Source: Aquarana catesbeiana (lineage: Eukaryota > Chordata > Amphibia > Anura > Ranidae). Taken from it: 64,000 nt of DNA. Shown in pieces: positions 48,940 to 59,616 of the stretch (position 1 is its first letter; each line of letters starts with the position of its first letter). The stretch covers positions 100,317,452 through 100,381,451 of the forward strand of contig NC_133326.1 of NCBI RefSeq assembly GCF_042186555.1. Direction: 5' to 3'. The position numbers and the translations under genes were made by a program. The notes below the pieces were generated by a model that was not told the DNA's origin, ran no database searches, and saw only the letters and a list, made by a program, of their open reading frames with translations.

Positions 48940-49247
48940 ATGAAGACCAAGGAACACGCCAGACAGGTCAGGGATAAAGTTGTTGAGAAGTTTAAAGCAA
49001 GGTTAGGTTATAAATAAATAAAAACCCAAGCTTTGAACATCTCATGAGCACTGTTTAATCCATGATCCGAAAATGGAAAGTATAGCACAACTGCATACCT
49101 ACCAAGACATGGTGGTCCACCTAAACTGAGCAAGGAGAGTCTTAATCAGAGAAGCAGCCAAGAGGCCCATGGTAACATTGGAGGATCTGCCGAGATCCAC
49201 AGCTCAGGTGGGAGAATCTGTCCACAGGACAACTATTAGTCGTGCAC
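48940..49247 (+). pseudogene. Tc1 transposase N-terminal fragment
   Basis: From ATG 48940 the reading begins MKTKEHARQVRDKVVEKFKA, the start of the helix-turn-helix region of Tc1 transposases. In-frame stops interrupt it within about 30 codons (TAAATAAAT near 49012). Further on, a PRHGGPPKLS-like stretch matches the linker before the catalytic domain. The frame is broken and ends where the opposed half begins, so this is a dead copy. Confidence 0.75.
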
Positions 49248-49263
49248 TCCACTTTACTCCAGC

Positions 49264-50545
49264 TCCTTCAAGTTGGATGGTTGGATGGTATTGTAAACGG
49301 CAACTTTTAAGCCTGACCACAGATTTTCTATTAGATTGAGGTCTGGGCTTTAACTAGGCCATTCCAACACATTTACATGTTTCCCCTTAAACCACTCAAG
49401 TGTTGCTTTAGCAGTGCGTTTGGGGTCATTTTCGTGCTGGAAGGTGAACCTCCGTCCTAGCCTCAAATCACACACAGAGTGGTACAGGTTTTGCTCACGA
49501 ATATCACTGTATTTAGCACCATCCAACTTTCCCTCAACTCTGACCAGTTTCCCAGTCCCGACTGCTGAAAAACATCCCCACATCATGATGCTGCCACCAC
49601 CATGTTTCACTGTGGGGATGGTGTTCTTTGGGTGATGTGATGTGTTGGGTTTGCGCCAGACATAGTGTTTTCTTTGATGGCCAAAAAGTTACATTTTAGT
49701 CTCATCAGAGCAGAGCACCTTCCTCCATACATTTTGGGAGTCTCCCACATGTCTTTACGCAAACTCAAATTGTGCCATTTTGTTTTTTGCTGAAAGTAAT
49801 GGCTTTCTTCTGGCCACTTTACCATAAAGCCCAACTCTATGGAGCGTACAGCTTAGGCTTAATGTACACGGGACATTTTTACAACTTCTGAACGATTTAA
49901 CTTGACAGATAGTAACACACATTTAAAACATCTGTTTTGCCATGTTTTCAAAATAGTAAAAATGAAAAACGCACGTAAATGAAACGCGGCTGAACGCGAG
50001 TTACCGCGTTTTGAAGTATTTGGCGCTTGAAATGGCTCTAAACTCAGCATCTGAGCTAATTTTTCTGCTTTCCAAAAAAGGCCTCTAAACTCAACTGCCT
50101 AAAAACGACATTAAACGAACCTGTGTACATGTTGAAATAAGATAACATTGGATGAGTTCAGGGGCAGCTAAAAAAAGCAGCCAACTGCCTCTGAATGTCT
50201 GTTTACCAACAGCAGTGTACATGAGGCCTTATTGTCCTCCTATGTACAGATACTCCAGTCTCTGCTGTGGAACTCTGCAGCTCCTCCAGGGTTACCTTAG
50301 GTCTCGGTGCTGCCTCTCTGATTAATGCCTTCCTTGCACGATCCATAAGTTTTGGTGTGCGGCCATCTCTTGGCAGGTTTGCTGTTGTGCCATGTTCTTT
50401 TCATTTGGTTATGATAGATTTGATGGTGCTCCTAGGGATCATCAAAGATTTGGATATTTTTTTATAACCTAACCCTGACTTGTACTTCTCAACAACATTG
50501 TGCCTTACTTGTTTGGAGAGTTCCTTGGTCTTCACGGCAGTGTTT
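49264..50545 (-). pseudogene. Tc1 transposase, near full length but broken
   Basis: Read on the minus strand from about 50545. The N terminus (KTKELSKQVRHNVVEKYKSG) carries the helix-turn-helix DNA-binding part, with an in-frame TGA near 50413. It is then split by the element at 49853-50232. The catalytic region follows: KWPEESHYFQQKTKWHN (49810 down), then HGGGSIMMWGCFSAVG and RRFTFQHENDPKRTAK, where the second catalytic Asp of the DDE triad (usually QxDNDPKHT) is present as the D of NDPK. The NLIENLW-like end with the Glu runs to about 49265. Stops and frameshifts make it inactive. Confidence 0.78.
49853..50232. repeat. GTGTACACGGG-terminus element, copy 2
   Basis: It begins TTAGGCTTAATGTACACGGG and ends GTGTACATGAGGCCTTA, aligning along its length with 5733-6174. 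It interrupts the Tc1 transposase and is therefore younger than that copy. Confidence 0.78.
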
Positions 50546-50981
50546 GGTTAGTGGTGCCTCTTGCTTAGGTGTTGCAGCCTCTGGGGCCTTTCAAAAAGGT
50601 GTGTATATGTAATGACAGATCATGTGATACTTAGATTACACACAGGTGGACATCATTTCACTAATAATGTGACTTCTGAAGGTAATTGGTTGCACCAGAG
50701 CTTTTTATGGGCTTTATAACAAAGGGGTGAATACATACGCACATGCCAATTATCATTTTTTTTATTTCTGAAAACTAGTTTTATGTATATATTTTTCTAA
50801 TTTTACTTCACCAACTTAGACTATTGTGTTCTGATCCATAACATATAATTCAGATTAAAAAAACATTGAACTAAAGTCTGTAATCTAACAAAAAAAGGTA
50901 AAAAGCCAAGGGGGTGAATACTTTTGCAAGGCACTGCATCTTGTATGGCTAAACATACCACTATGAATTCACCTCTCTTAC

Positions 50982-51843
50982 TTAACCTCCCTGGCGGTAT
51001 TCCCGAGTCTGGCTCGGGTTGGATTTTTTATACCAAAAGCAGTATCCCCGAGCCAGACTCGGGCTTGCATCGCAGGATCCAGGAAGAGATTACTTACCTT
51101 GTCCCCTGGATCCTGCGATGTCTCCCCGCTGTGATCGGCGAGCCGCTGTGTCTCGCTCGATTCACAGTGCCGAGCTCCGTTCCCTGCGAGCATTGCGACG
51201 CACGGGGACGGAGTTCGGCGGTAAATTCAAAAGTGAAACACACAGTATAGATACAGCATACTGTAATCTTACAGATTACAGTACTGTATCAAATAATTAC
51301 ACATCCCCTTTGTCCCTAGTGGTCTGCCCAGTGTCCTGCATGCAGTTTTATATATATAAAACTGTTCTTTCTGCCAGGAAACTGGAGATTGTCCATAGCA
51401 ACCAAAACTGTCTCTTTACATCAAAAGTGGTTTTAGAGCAGCTAGAAAACAGCGATAATAAATTAGAATCACTTGCAGAATTGAGCGATAGTGATTTGTG
51501 GGGAGATCCGTCATCAAACACTAAAAGTAACGAAAGCTAAAATTCTGCAACTGAGCAAATTTCAGTGTTTTTGATTTGATTACATTATTATATAATTTTT
51601 ATTATTATTATATTATTATTTGTTATAATTATTTATAGTTATTTATTATATTATAATTTTTTATTTCGTTTTTCAAACTTTATCATACCCGGGATGTCTA
51701 CTAGACTCTTGTTTGGACAGATTTAAGTGAACTATTCCTAAGAATTACAGGCCTACAATATAAAACGCCAAATTTCTGTGCAAAATAATTGTACCGCTTT
51801 CAGCACCTAAAATCAGAAATAATCATACCGCCAGGGAGGTTAA
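50982..51843. mobile_element. TTAA-bounded element with CCTCCCTGGCGGTAT ends and a 173-codon open frame
   Basis: TTAACCTCCCTGGCGGTAT at the left is mirrored by ATACCGCCAGGGAGGTTAA at the right, a perfect 19-bp inverted repeat bounded by TTAA. Just inside are a hairpin on CCCGAGTCTGGCTCGGG / CCCGAGCCAGACTCGGG and another on GGATCCAGGA / TCCTGGATCC. An open frame 51019-51540 (+) ends in a Ser/Asp/Glu-rich segment (ELSDSDLWGD). TTAA bounds fit piggyBac or T2/Kolobok. No catalytic transposase domain is seen. Confidence 0.82.
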
Positions 51844-52642
51844 GGAAAAGCACCAGCAGTGGTATGTGTCTTTTTAAACCACTTGCTGCATTGTGTTCAC
51901 AGCATCCTTTTGTGTGGAGCAATGGGTGGTAGGTGAGGAGCAATTATGTAGAGCACACAAAACTATTTGTATGTTGCTGGTAATTAGTTATGCTCTCTAG
52001 TAACAAATGCTTAAAACAAAAATCTGCAAGAGCAAAAATTTCTTCTTAAATGAAAACAAGAAACAGGATTTTTTTTGTTTACCAACTTACAGCTTAACAT
52101 TTTTTTTTCAAAATAGTAGCAAAAGAACAGATGGTTAAAAAAAGTGACTATCAATCAATAAAGAAATTCTTTGTGTAGATTTAGAAAGTGTATATACCTT
52201 GCATATATATACAGTTTATTTTTCTGGCCATAGATTCTTACAATATCAGCAGCTTGCACATAATAAAACTGAATATACCAAGCTTTTATATCATATATAT
52301 CTTAAATAAAATAAAAAAAATTTTGGGTTGTTTGGCACAGAGAATCTTTTATCACGGCGGAAGGCCAAAATAAATAGCCCTTTTTTCTATGGTGTGCTGG
52401 GAAAAAATAGGACAAGTTGTATTTTAGCTCAGTGCAGCTCATTGCAGCATGCTGTAATTTGCAGCACATGGTAAAAGCATATAGGTCCAAAAAAAAAGTT
52501 AAAAGAATGCACGTCAGCACTTGTTAATAACACATTGCAGTGCAATGTGAAAAATACATGCCAGCTCGTGTATGATATGCACATGTTAATGCATGTGCTA
52601 TGGTGTGAATGAGCCCTTTGATTAGTGGATAAAGTGAAGCTA
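51844..52642. other. Intergenic, AT-rich
   Basis: 52510-52620 carries ACATTGCAGTGCAATGTG and GGTGTGAATGAGCCC, a fragment of a GTGTGAA-type repeat. Nothing else recognised. Confidence 0.35.
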
Positions 52643-52805
52643 CAGTATATTACCAAAAGTATTGGGACGCCTGCTTTTACACGCCCATGAACTTTAATGG
52701 CATCCCAGTCTTAGTCCGTAGGGTTCAATATTGAGTTGGCCCACCCTTTGCAGCCCTAACAGCTTCAACTCTTCTGGGAAGGCTGTCCACAAGGTTTAGG
52801 AGTGT

Positions 52806-53585
52806 ACAAAAAAGAAGAGGCGCCTCTAAGTGTAGGAGTATGGGACAATTTAATGACTTGAGACAAACAGCAACTCACAGAGGTAGGATAAAAACAGGCA
52901 CATCTGTAGGCAGAGGAAGATATCCTCTGAGCCGCTGGCTCCCGCCATGTGTATTGTTCCTCCCTGGTAAGGAAGTCGGCCATAAATGGAATCCGTTCCA
53001 AAACGAATCTTGGAGGACACGTTTCAGAGCGTGCGTACTGCGAATGGCCCGGCAGTCGTGCTTCTTTTTCAAGCTAGCTAGACAGCTTGAAAAAGGAGCG
53101 CAACTGCTGAGCCATTCTCAGTACGCACGCTCTGAAACACGTCGCAATCCAGTGATGTCATTACCGCACACCGTCCTCTGTGCTCCAAGCCTTGTTTTGG
53201 AACTGATTCCATCTACAGCCGACTTCCTTACCAGCGGGGATACACACAGCAGGAGAAGGCGGCTGAGAGAGACACTTACTGACGAGAGCTCATCGAGGTA
53301 TCTTCCTCTGCCTACAGATGTGCCTGTTTTTATCCTACCTCTGTGAGTTGCCATTTGTCTTAAGTCATTAAATTGTCCCATACTCCTACACTTAGAGGCA
53401 CCTCTTCTTTTTGTTTTCTTCAGCTGTTCTTCGGAACCTGCTTCTGTTTCTACCAGACGGCTGCCCTTAGTGTATGGACTTTTAGTGTTTTACATCATTT
53501 TAAATAATTTGTTTGTTTCATGGAATACTAATTAAAGATTAATTAATTTCCTTATATGCACCTTACCCATAATTTGTGTTTGTTA
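52806..53585. mobile_element. Large foldback insertion with 15-bp target duplication
   Basis: AAGGTTTAGGAGTGT lies directly on both sides (52791-52805 and 53586-53600). The insert is a near-continuous palindrome from about 52812 to 53410: GAAGAGGCGCCTCTAAGTGT / ACACTTAGAGGCACCTCTTC outside, GTTTCAGAGCGTGCGTACTG / CAGTACGCACGCTCTGAAAC inside, centred near TTCAAGCTAGCTAG (53083). About 175 bp of non-palindromic sequence follow on the right. It is related to 14652-15420. The 168-codon and 87-codon frames here are palindrome translations. Confidence 0.85.
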
Positions 53586-53784
53586 AAGGTTTAGGAGTGT
53601 GTCTATGGGAATGTGAGGTTAGGCACAGATGTGGACGAGAAGACCTGGCTCGCAGTCTCTGCTCTAATTCATCCCAAAGGTGTTCTATCGGGTTGGGGTC
53701 AGGACTCTGTGCAGGCCAGTCAAGTTCCTCCACCCCAAACTCACTAATCCAGGTCTTTATGGACCTTGCTTTGTGCACTTGTCC

Positions 53785-54285
53785 AGTCATTTGGTGGAGG
53801 GGAGATTATGGTGTGGGGTTGTTTTTCAGGGGCTGGGCCCCTTAGTTCCACTGAAGGGAACACTTAAGGCGTCACCATACCAAGACATTTTAAACAATTT
53901 CATGCTCCCAACTTTGTGAAAACAGTTTGGGGATGGCCCCATCCTGTTTCAACACGAATTCACACCAGGGTACAAAGCAAGGTCCATAAAAACATGGATG
54001 AGCGAGTTTGGGGTGGAGGAACTTGACTGGCTTCAACCTGATAGAACACATTTGGGATGAATTAGAGCAGAGACTGCAAGCCAGGTCTTCTCCTCCACAT
54101 CAGTGCCTGAACTTACAAATGCACTTCTGGAAGAATGGTCAAATATTCCCATAGACACACTCCTAAACCTTGTGGACAGCCTTCTCAAAAGAGTTGAAGC
54201 TGTTATAGCTACAAAGGGTGGGCCAACTCAATATTCAACCTTACGGACTAAGACTGAGATGCCATTAAAGTTCATGTGCGTGTAA
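53785..54285 (+). pseudogene. Tc1 transposase C-terminal half, broken
   Basis: It begins at GGGDYGVGLFF, a frameshifted or degraded form of the GGG-IMVWGCFS motif. It then has FGDGPILFQHE(F), where the second catalytic Asp of the DDE triad is replaced by Glu/Phe context, then KTWMSEFGVEELDW. The usual SPDLNPIEHLW segment is partly deleted. The terminal part (LLNLVDSLLKRVEAVIATKG) is intact to 54285. At least two frame breaks (near 53920 and 54060) make it inactive. Confidence 0.75.
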
Positions 54286-54319
54286 AGGCAGGTGTCCCAA
54301 TACTTTTGGAAATATAGTG

Positions 54320-56462
54320 TTCACTTTAAATATTCAATCGTGCAGAAGAGCTTAAAAAAAACAATATTTTGCTTATCAACATTTTAAATGATTGGATGGT
54401 TGATGTGAAATCAGCTTCACTTTATTCACTGAGCCAAATTGACTTGTTCTACTGCATTAGGGAATGTAACCACATCATCTTGGCACATATATATACTGTT
54501 CAAATCACTGCATACTGTAATGCATACTGGCAAGTGAAATACAGTGGATTATAGTCATTAATGTTCCTTTAGCAGGTTTGCTGGTGTTCAGCCACTTGTC
54601 AGTGAAAGCACCAATTTCAATCAATGCCATAACAGCATTGAGGACCTCATGTAGTAAAACAGTTCATAATGTTGGAATGATCCTCACTTTGTACTCCAGT
54701 TCATGTAATACAACATATTCAAATATTTTACTAGGGAACTCAGAAAGATGGTCTTTGCTAAAACTGCGAATGGACACAAGACAAAACAAACATTTATGTA
54801 CCAGTTCTAAAATCCCACTTACTAAAGGTAGGAGAACGTGATGACCCTTGTTCTGTTTAGTATGAACAAAGGCGTTAAACTTGTTATAGAAAAGGTTATT
54901 GAATAATAACAAAGGAGAAGTGGGTCCTGCTCTCTGACACTTTGCACATGTTCAAAAAGAGATCTGTTTTCATAGATATACACCTATGTTTTTCAATGTT
55001 CTTCTGGATTCTGCACCTCCTCTATGATCACATGCATTATGTATACGTTTTTACACTATCATTTTTTACGTAATACAGTGTTCTAATATTTTGAAAGATA
55101 TAAACTTTGAAAATACATATACATTTTGTAAAAACATGTCCATGCATTTTACAAACTTTTTTTTCATTACTACGAAGGTTATAAAAGTGGCTGTAAAAAT
55201 GCATTTTCTTCCAATACCCTGCTTGGTGAACATACCGTAGGTCCAGTGAGGAATAATATATATTGGATTGTCCATACATTTTGCCTATTTTGTGAGATAC
55301 AAAAAAAAAATTTTTTTTTCAGATGGCCCTTGATCATTTGCTATGGGTTACTGCACATTGTACATAGCTTGTTGGCTCTTAGCTTACGTGTGATTGTGAC
55401 TATATATGTATCTCAGACATACAAAGGATAATAGTTGGATCATTTCCTAACAAACAGCCAAAACTGTAAATGGCCAACTTTATGCATCCTGTTTACCACA
55501 TTACAAAACTCTTTACAATGATGAAATGAATTTCTTTTGCAGTTCTTTTCAATTCCAAAACAGGGTAAACTTTGACACAACATAGATAACTTCAGAGACA
55601 GTAATTTATTTACACCTAAATAGTATTACAAGCAAAACATATAAAACAAAATGTCTGTATTTTTTCATGGCATATATGTTATTTAAGGTTTACAGAGTAA
55701 ACATTTCATATAAATATTCATAATAAACTTTAAGACAATCAATGACTTTACATTTAACATATATATTGTACGTAGCAGTCCCCCGTAGGAAATGGCACGC
55801 TGCTACTGACACCTCTGATGAAGTAAATTTACACTTTAGCACAGACTACCTCAATCAGCACTTCACACAGTCAGTACCAATCATGTCAATAACAGATCTA
55901 AAATAGATTCAGATTATGATCTATTGGGATCATTTTATACTGAAGATTTATAGAAGGCAATAATACAAAGGAGATAGAGAAAAAGCAGTCAATTGATGGA
56001 TAATGCTGGTAAAGTTCAAGTATTTGTAATTTTTATGGAAGTGAAAATATTACAGATTTGGAAAATCTGTATTCTGTTGGTGTTGCACGGTAGTTTATAG
56101 TTGTATGTAGTATGGCTTTGTTACGAATAATGCATATTACTTTGACATTAATAAATGTAGAAAGTAAGCTCTTCAGCTGTGTGTTCGCAAATAGGAACGA
56201 GTTGATGTTGAAGGTTTAGCTGCACTGCGCAGAAATGAAATGTAATCCATGGAAAGTGTTTAGTGGTCAAGTTACTGGTGTAAAATATGGAAACACAGGT
56301 CAGTTATTCCATTTGTTAATACTGTCTATTGATGCACAGACCCTTTGCAGTGCTTGGTCAACAAGCAGAGGACGGAGCAGAAATATTATTGTGTACTGAC
56401 CAAAATGTTTTAACCAATCTGTTTTTAGGTGAAGTAATTTTAACAAAGCTCTTGATGACTTA
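54320..56462. other. Intergenic, repeat-poor
   Basis: AT-rich, with an A/T inverted run at 55302-55320. ORFs up to 87 codons show no domain; none is called. Confidence 0.35.
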
Positions 56463-57183
56463 CTCTATATTGCCAAAAGTATTGTGACGCCTGCCTTTAC
56501 ACGCACATGAACTTTAATGGCATCCCAGCTCTTCTGTTCTATCGGGTTGAGGTCAGGACTCAGGCCAGTCAAGTTCCTCCACCCCAAACACGCTCATCCA
56601 CACTATATTGCCAAAAGTATTGGGCCACCCCTCCAAATCATTTGGCGAAGGGGGATTATGGTGTGGGGTTGTTTTTCAGCGGTTGGGCTTGGCCCCTTAG
56701 TTCCAGTGAAGAGAACACTTAAGGCGTCAGCATACTAAGACATTTTGGACAATTTCATGCTCCCAACTTTGTGGGAACAGTTTGGGGATGGCTCCTTCTT
56801 GTTCCAACATGACTGCACACCATTGCACAAAGCAAGGTCCACAAAGACATGGATGAGTGAGTTTGGGGTGGAGGAACTTGACTGGCTTGCACAGAGTCCT
56901 GACCTCAACCTGATAGAACACCTTTGGGATGAATTAGAGCAGAGACCAGGCTTTCTTGTTCACATCAGTGCCTGACCTCACAAATGCACTTCTGGAAGAA
57001 TGGTCAAACATTCCTGTAGGCACACTCCTAAATCTTGTGGACAGCCTTACCAGAAGAGTTGAAGCTGTTATAGCTGCAAAGGGTGGGCCAACACAATATT
57101 GAACCCTATGGACTAAGACTGGGAGGCCATTAAAGTTCATGTGCATGTAAGGCAGGCATGCCAATACTTTTGGCAATATAGTG
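56463..57183. mobile_element. Second opposed-arm Tc1 derivative
   Basis: CTCTATATTGCCAAAAGTAT at the left and ATACTTTTGGCAATATAGTG at the right, flanked by TA. The left arm (56485-56597) is transposase 3' sequence in minus sense. Next is an internal second terminus CACTATATTGCCAAAAGTAT (56598) and then plus-sense transposase from the same AAATCATTTGGCG point as in 52643-54319. Confidence 0.78.
56645..57165 (+). pseudogene. Tc1 transposase C-terminal half, broken
   Basis: GGIMVWGCFSAVG is intact in one frame, and FGDGSFLFQHDCTPLHKARS (second catalytic Asp in QHD) and SPDLNLIEHLWDELEQR (catalytic Glu) lie in another frame after 56745. The DDE residues D and E are both present but the N-terminal DNA-binding half is missing and at least two frameshifts occur, one near 56742 and one near 56970. 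It is better preserved than the 53785 copy. Confidence 0.78.
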
Positions 57184-58517
57184 TATCAGTGTGTTGTTGC
57201 TCCTTCTTTGTCCAGGCTGCAGGTTGGGAGGTGACAACTACTTAGTTCTAACAGAAAAATTAGTTGTCACAAAAGTGGATGGGCAAAAGCATAAACTCCC
57301 TGCCAGATAAGTTCACCAATGTATATTTCAACTGTGAATTAAGCTGTTTGTCTGAAGTTCAGTCTGCGGTAGAAAAAACAATTGCTGAATTAAGTTGGCT
57401 TTACACCTATACATGTTTGTTAGCAATGTGGTGTAAATATGCTCTATGGAGTGTATGCACAGACAGTAAATGGTGCAACTGACCCATTACCACACCACAA
57501 CACACATTTGTGAAAATACGTGTGCTATGTTACAATGTGTTGGAAAAAAATTTGTCAGGTGCATTATTTGGTGTGTGTACTCTTTATTGCATCTTTATTG
57601 CAAACCTGTAGGAAATTAATGGGCAGATGCAGCGCTTGATATCGCAGTAAAAAAATGCACGTCATTGTGTGAATGGGCCTTTAAACCTTGAATTGGTTAC
57701 TGGGGAGCAATATAAACAACTGGTATGAATTGCAGCTACAATTCTAGTCTACCAAATACACTCTCCAGAAATTTGCAAGGTAGATAACCGCATTCAAAAA
57801 AAGAAATGCTATCACAGTAGGACTCGAAGAGTGAAAATAATCCATTTAACTGGAAAATACTTCATACATTGAGGCTGTGATGTACATTTAAGACTGGGAA
57901 GTAATCTGCACACAATACAAAACTATAAGAGTTATGCTCTGTCAAATCCCTGCATGCTGAATGATATAAATTTAAGGGAAAGGCAGAATTGTAGTTTTTG
58001 GTTATGCAAGTTAATAGTTATTCACATCATTGCATTTTAATGTTCACAGCTGTATTAAATTACATCTTTATTGCTATTCTGATGTTTTCCTTGTGCTTCA
58101 CATTCTGTAATCATAAATATGTATATTGCTGGCAGAGACTGCTGTCTTTGTGAAGTGTAGCAACTGTGTCATGACCTAATCCATGGCAGTATAAGCTTTT
58201 TTAGCTTCTTGGCTATAGTTGGCACGTAATGGCAAAGTAGATGTCGTTTCCTTTGCAAAATCCAGTTCTGCATTAACACCTCCTAAAGTTTGACCTAAAA
58301 TAAACTTCGCCTTCCAGCTCTGAAAGTAAATGTGCTCGACTCATTTTACACTTTCTATGTGGGTTTGGTGGTTTGATTTTGTGCGTTGCAGTAGAACCAT
58401 TCATTTATCATGGAGTCTGCTAAAAACAAACCATGTAAACAAAAATATATTAAATTTTTTCTCAGTAGTATGATTCCTCAGTAAGCGTACCTGTAGCCCT
58501 TGAACAATGGGGTATAA
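57184..58517. other. Intergenic, mostly unique
   Basis: 57500-57685 has GTGTGCTATG / GTGTGAATGGGCCTTT words of a GTGTGAA-type repeat. Otherwise nothing recognised. Confidence 0.35.
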
Positions 58518-58525
58518 TTCTAGAT

Positions 58526-58963
58526 CAGGGGTCTCCAAACTTTCCAAACAAAGGTCCAGTTTACAGTCCTTTAGACTTTGGGGGAGGCAGACTGTGGCCA
58601 GTGGGAGTGGGAAATGCCCCAGCATCAGTGGGAGTAGACAATGTCTCAGGCTTGGTGGTAAGTGGGAGTAAAACAATTAGATAGTGCTTGTGGTCAGTAG
58701 CAGGAGTAGTGCCTCATCATTGGTATTAATTGGGGGAATAGTGCCTAATCACTGGTGTCAGTGGAAGGAATAGCGCCCCATCGTTGGTGTCAATGGCAGG
58801 AATTTTGCCCCACTGTTGGTGTCAGTGGAAAGAATGGTACCTCGTTGTTGTCAGGGGGAGGAATAGTGCCTCAAATCGGGGTGAAGAATAGTTTCCCAAA
58901 GGGCCGGGTAAAGGCAAGTAAAGTGCCACATTTGGCCTATGAACCATAGTTGGGAGACTCCTG
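58526..58963. mobile_element. hAT-type element with internal minisatellite and perfect 8-bp duplication
   Basis: It begins CAGGGGTCTCCAAACTTT and ends ATAGTTGGGAGACTCCTG. TTCTAGAT flanks both sides exactly (58518-58525 and 58964-58971), an 8-bp hAT-type duplication. The middle (about 58600-58890) is a degenerate tandem repeat of roughly 30 bp built on GGTGTCAGTGG, GAATAGTGCCCCATC. No transposase frame. Confidence 0.92.
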
Positions 58964-59215
58964 TTCTAGATGTTATGGTTAGACAGTTGCTTCATGTGAT
59001 TGCAATGGAACTCAACAGCCCAGAGGACCCAGAACTGTGTGGGTGCAGGTTGACATGTCCAGAAAACAGAGTACATATACATGTACTATATGTACTGCAG
59101 TAAACAAATAATTCTATAGCCCAGAAACCTCTTTCACTGAGCTATGAAAACAATATCCTGTAGTGGTTGGTATAATTCTAGAATGACACAGGTATTGGTT
59201 GAAAGATTACGCGTA

Positions 59216-59616
59216 CACACGAGCGGACTTTATGGCAGACTTTGTCCTGCAGACTTTTGGATGGACTTTATGACGGACTTTCCGAATGAACGGACTTGCC
59301 TACACACGATCAACCAAAGTCTGACGGATTCGTACGTGATGACGTACGACCGGACTAAAACAAGGAAGTTCATAGCCAGTAGCCAATAGCTGCCCTAGGG
59401 TCGGTTTTTGTCTGTCTGACTTGCATACAGACGAGCGGACTTTTCGACTGGACTCGAGTCCGTCGAAAAGATTTGAAACATGTTTCATTTCTAGGTCCGT
59501 CGAACTTTTGGGAAAAAAAAGTCCGCTGGAGCCCACACACGATCGAATTGTCCGACGGACTCTGGTGCGCCGAACCAAGTATGCCGTAAAGTCCGGTCGT
59601 GTGTACGCGGCATAAG
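59216..59616. repeat. GTACACACG-terminus element, copy f
   Basis: TTACGCGTACACACGAGCGG at the left pairs with CGGTCGTGTGTACGCGGCATAA at the right. The core GATGACGTACGACCGGACTA, GGAAGTTCATAGCCAGTAG matches copies a and b. The minus-strand 126-codon frame 59300-59680 and the plus frames are repeat-derived. Confidence 0.82.

Larger units (their letters stand above)
48561..50935. mobile_element. Composite Tc1 element from two opposed halves
   Basis: Ends CAGTGCCTTGAAAAAGTATT and AATACTTTTGCAAGGCACTG are inverted repeats; TA precedes the left end. The left 690 bp is the 5' half of a Tc1 transposon in plus orientation. From about 49250 the sequence is a Tc1 transposase in minus orientation out to the other terminus. 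A GTGTACACGGG element (49853-50232) is nested in the minus part. Confidence 0.8.
52643..54319. mobile_element. Tc1 derivative with two opposed transposase 3' parts
   Basis: CAGTATATTACCAAAAGTAT at the left and ATACTTTTGGAAATATAGTG at the right are inverted ends. The left arm is transposase C terminus in minus sense (53790 down to 52680), interrupted by the foldback at 52806-53585. The right arm is transposase C-terminal half in plus sense (53785-54285). The two arms meet near 53785 at CATTTGGTGGAGGGGAGATT. Confidence 0.78.

Noticed and set aside
52840..53346. 168-codon plus-strand open frame
   Set aside because: It translates the large palindrome; the minus strand gives nearly the same peptide, as expected of a foldback, not a gene.
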